Assembly: GCF_000485595.1 (NCBI RefSeq)
Contig: NW_014577343.1
Span: 13,485 to 36,089, forward strand
Reading direction: 5' to 3'
Source: Priapulus caudatus
Taxonomy: Eukaryota > Priapulida > Priapulimorpha > Priapulimorphida > Priapulidae
DNA length: 22,605 nucleotides
In this document: in pieces, positions 22,527 to 22,605 of the stretch
Layout: each line of letters begins with the position of its first letter
How positions within the stretch are numbered: the first letter of the stretch is position 1
The notes under the pieces: generated by a model
The model's input: the letters and a program-made list of their open reading frames with translations, nothing else
Databases searched by the model: none
What the model was told of the DNA's origin: nothing
Translations under genes and position numbers: made by a program

Positions 22527-22605
22527 TTTTGACAACGGCGGGTAAATACAGGAACATTTTCACAGCGGCGTTGTTAAATTTGACAACGGCGGGAAAATAC
22601 AGGAA
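22527..22605. repeat. 51-bp-spaced direct repeats at the right edge
   Basis: GACAACGGCGGGTAAATACA GGAA at 22531 recurs at 22582 with one change (GGGAAAATAC). An intermediate inverted-looking phrase CAGCGGCGTTGTTAAATT lies between. It may continue beyond the window. Confidence 0.85.

Larger units (their letters stand above)
19430..22605. other. 5' flank of citrate synthase: non-coding, repeat-rich
   Basis: No intact gene is seen on either strand to the right edge. Named contents are the 93-bp tandem repeat, a hAT-like MITE, a LINE RT relic, two GC-rich repeat relics, the inverted minisatellite pair, a CCCTAA tract and a terminal direct repeat. The stretch 21400-21500 repeats CTCCCGC and CGCATTC/CACGC phrases and looks like another decayed repeat. 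The short open frames across the minisatellite are low-complexity artefacts. Confidence 0.8.

Overview
The window reads as nuclear DNA of a marine invertebrate, probably a non-bilaterian such as a demosponge; that placement is an inference from gene style and repeat content, not a proof. Evidence for a metazoan nuclear genome is a spliced mitochondrial citrate synthase gene with GT/AG introns, a BEL/Pao LTR retrotransposon, a LINE relic, several MITE-like foldback elements, microsatellites and a short CCCTAA interstitial telomere-like tract.

One host gene organises the window. Citrate synthase lies on the minus strand and runs off the left edge. Exon 1 (19162-19212) encodes only the start of a mitochondrial targeting peptide. 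Exons 2-5 lie at 2826-3002, 2302-2499, 1245-1433 and 449-648. All joints keep the frame (phase 0 four times, then phase 2). About 271 codons are present; the last ~195, including the catalytic C-terminal half, lie beyond position 1. Intron 1 is therefore about 16.2 kb and holds most of the window.

Region by region: 1-448 is intron with a 73-bp tandem repeat. 449-3002 holds exons 5 to 2 and their introns. 3003-6817 is the left part of intron 1, with a 37-bp-arm palindrome, other hairpins and dispersed repeats. 6818-18130 is a BEL/Pao-type retrotransposon of abnormal structure: a truncated 5' LTR, then gag-3'/pol (copy A), then directly a second gag-pol (copy B) with no LTR between them, then a full 3' LTR. 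It sits at the very end of a TA-flanked MITE (18134-18461). 18462-19161 is intron with a snapback palindrome. 19213-22605 is the 5' flank of the gene and holds tandem repeats, a hAT-like MITE, a LINE reverse-transcriptase relic, and two inverted arrays of one minisatellite flanking the CCCTAA tract.

No new multi-gene system is evident. The most informative signals are the 17-codon exon 1 and giant TE-filled intron, and the LTR-less gag-pol duplication. Its two copies are identical for 331 bp and then both become dense in private one-base indels at the same element coordinate. That pattern points to mixed-accuracy assembly as much as to biology, and it should be settled before the duplicated element is taken as real.
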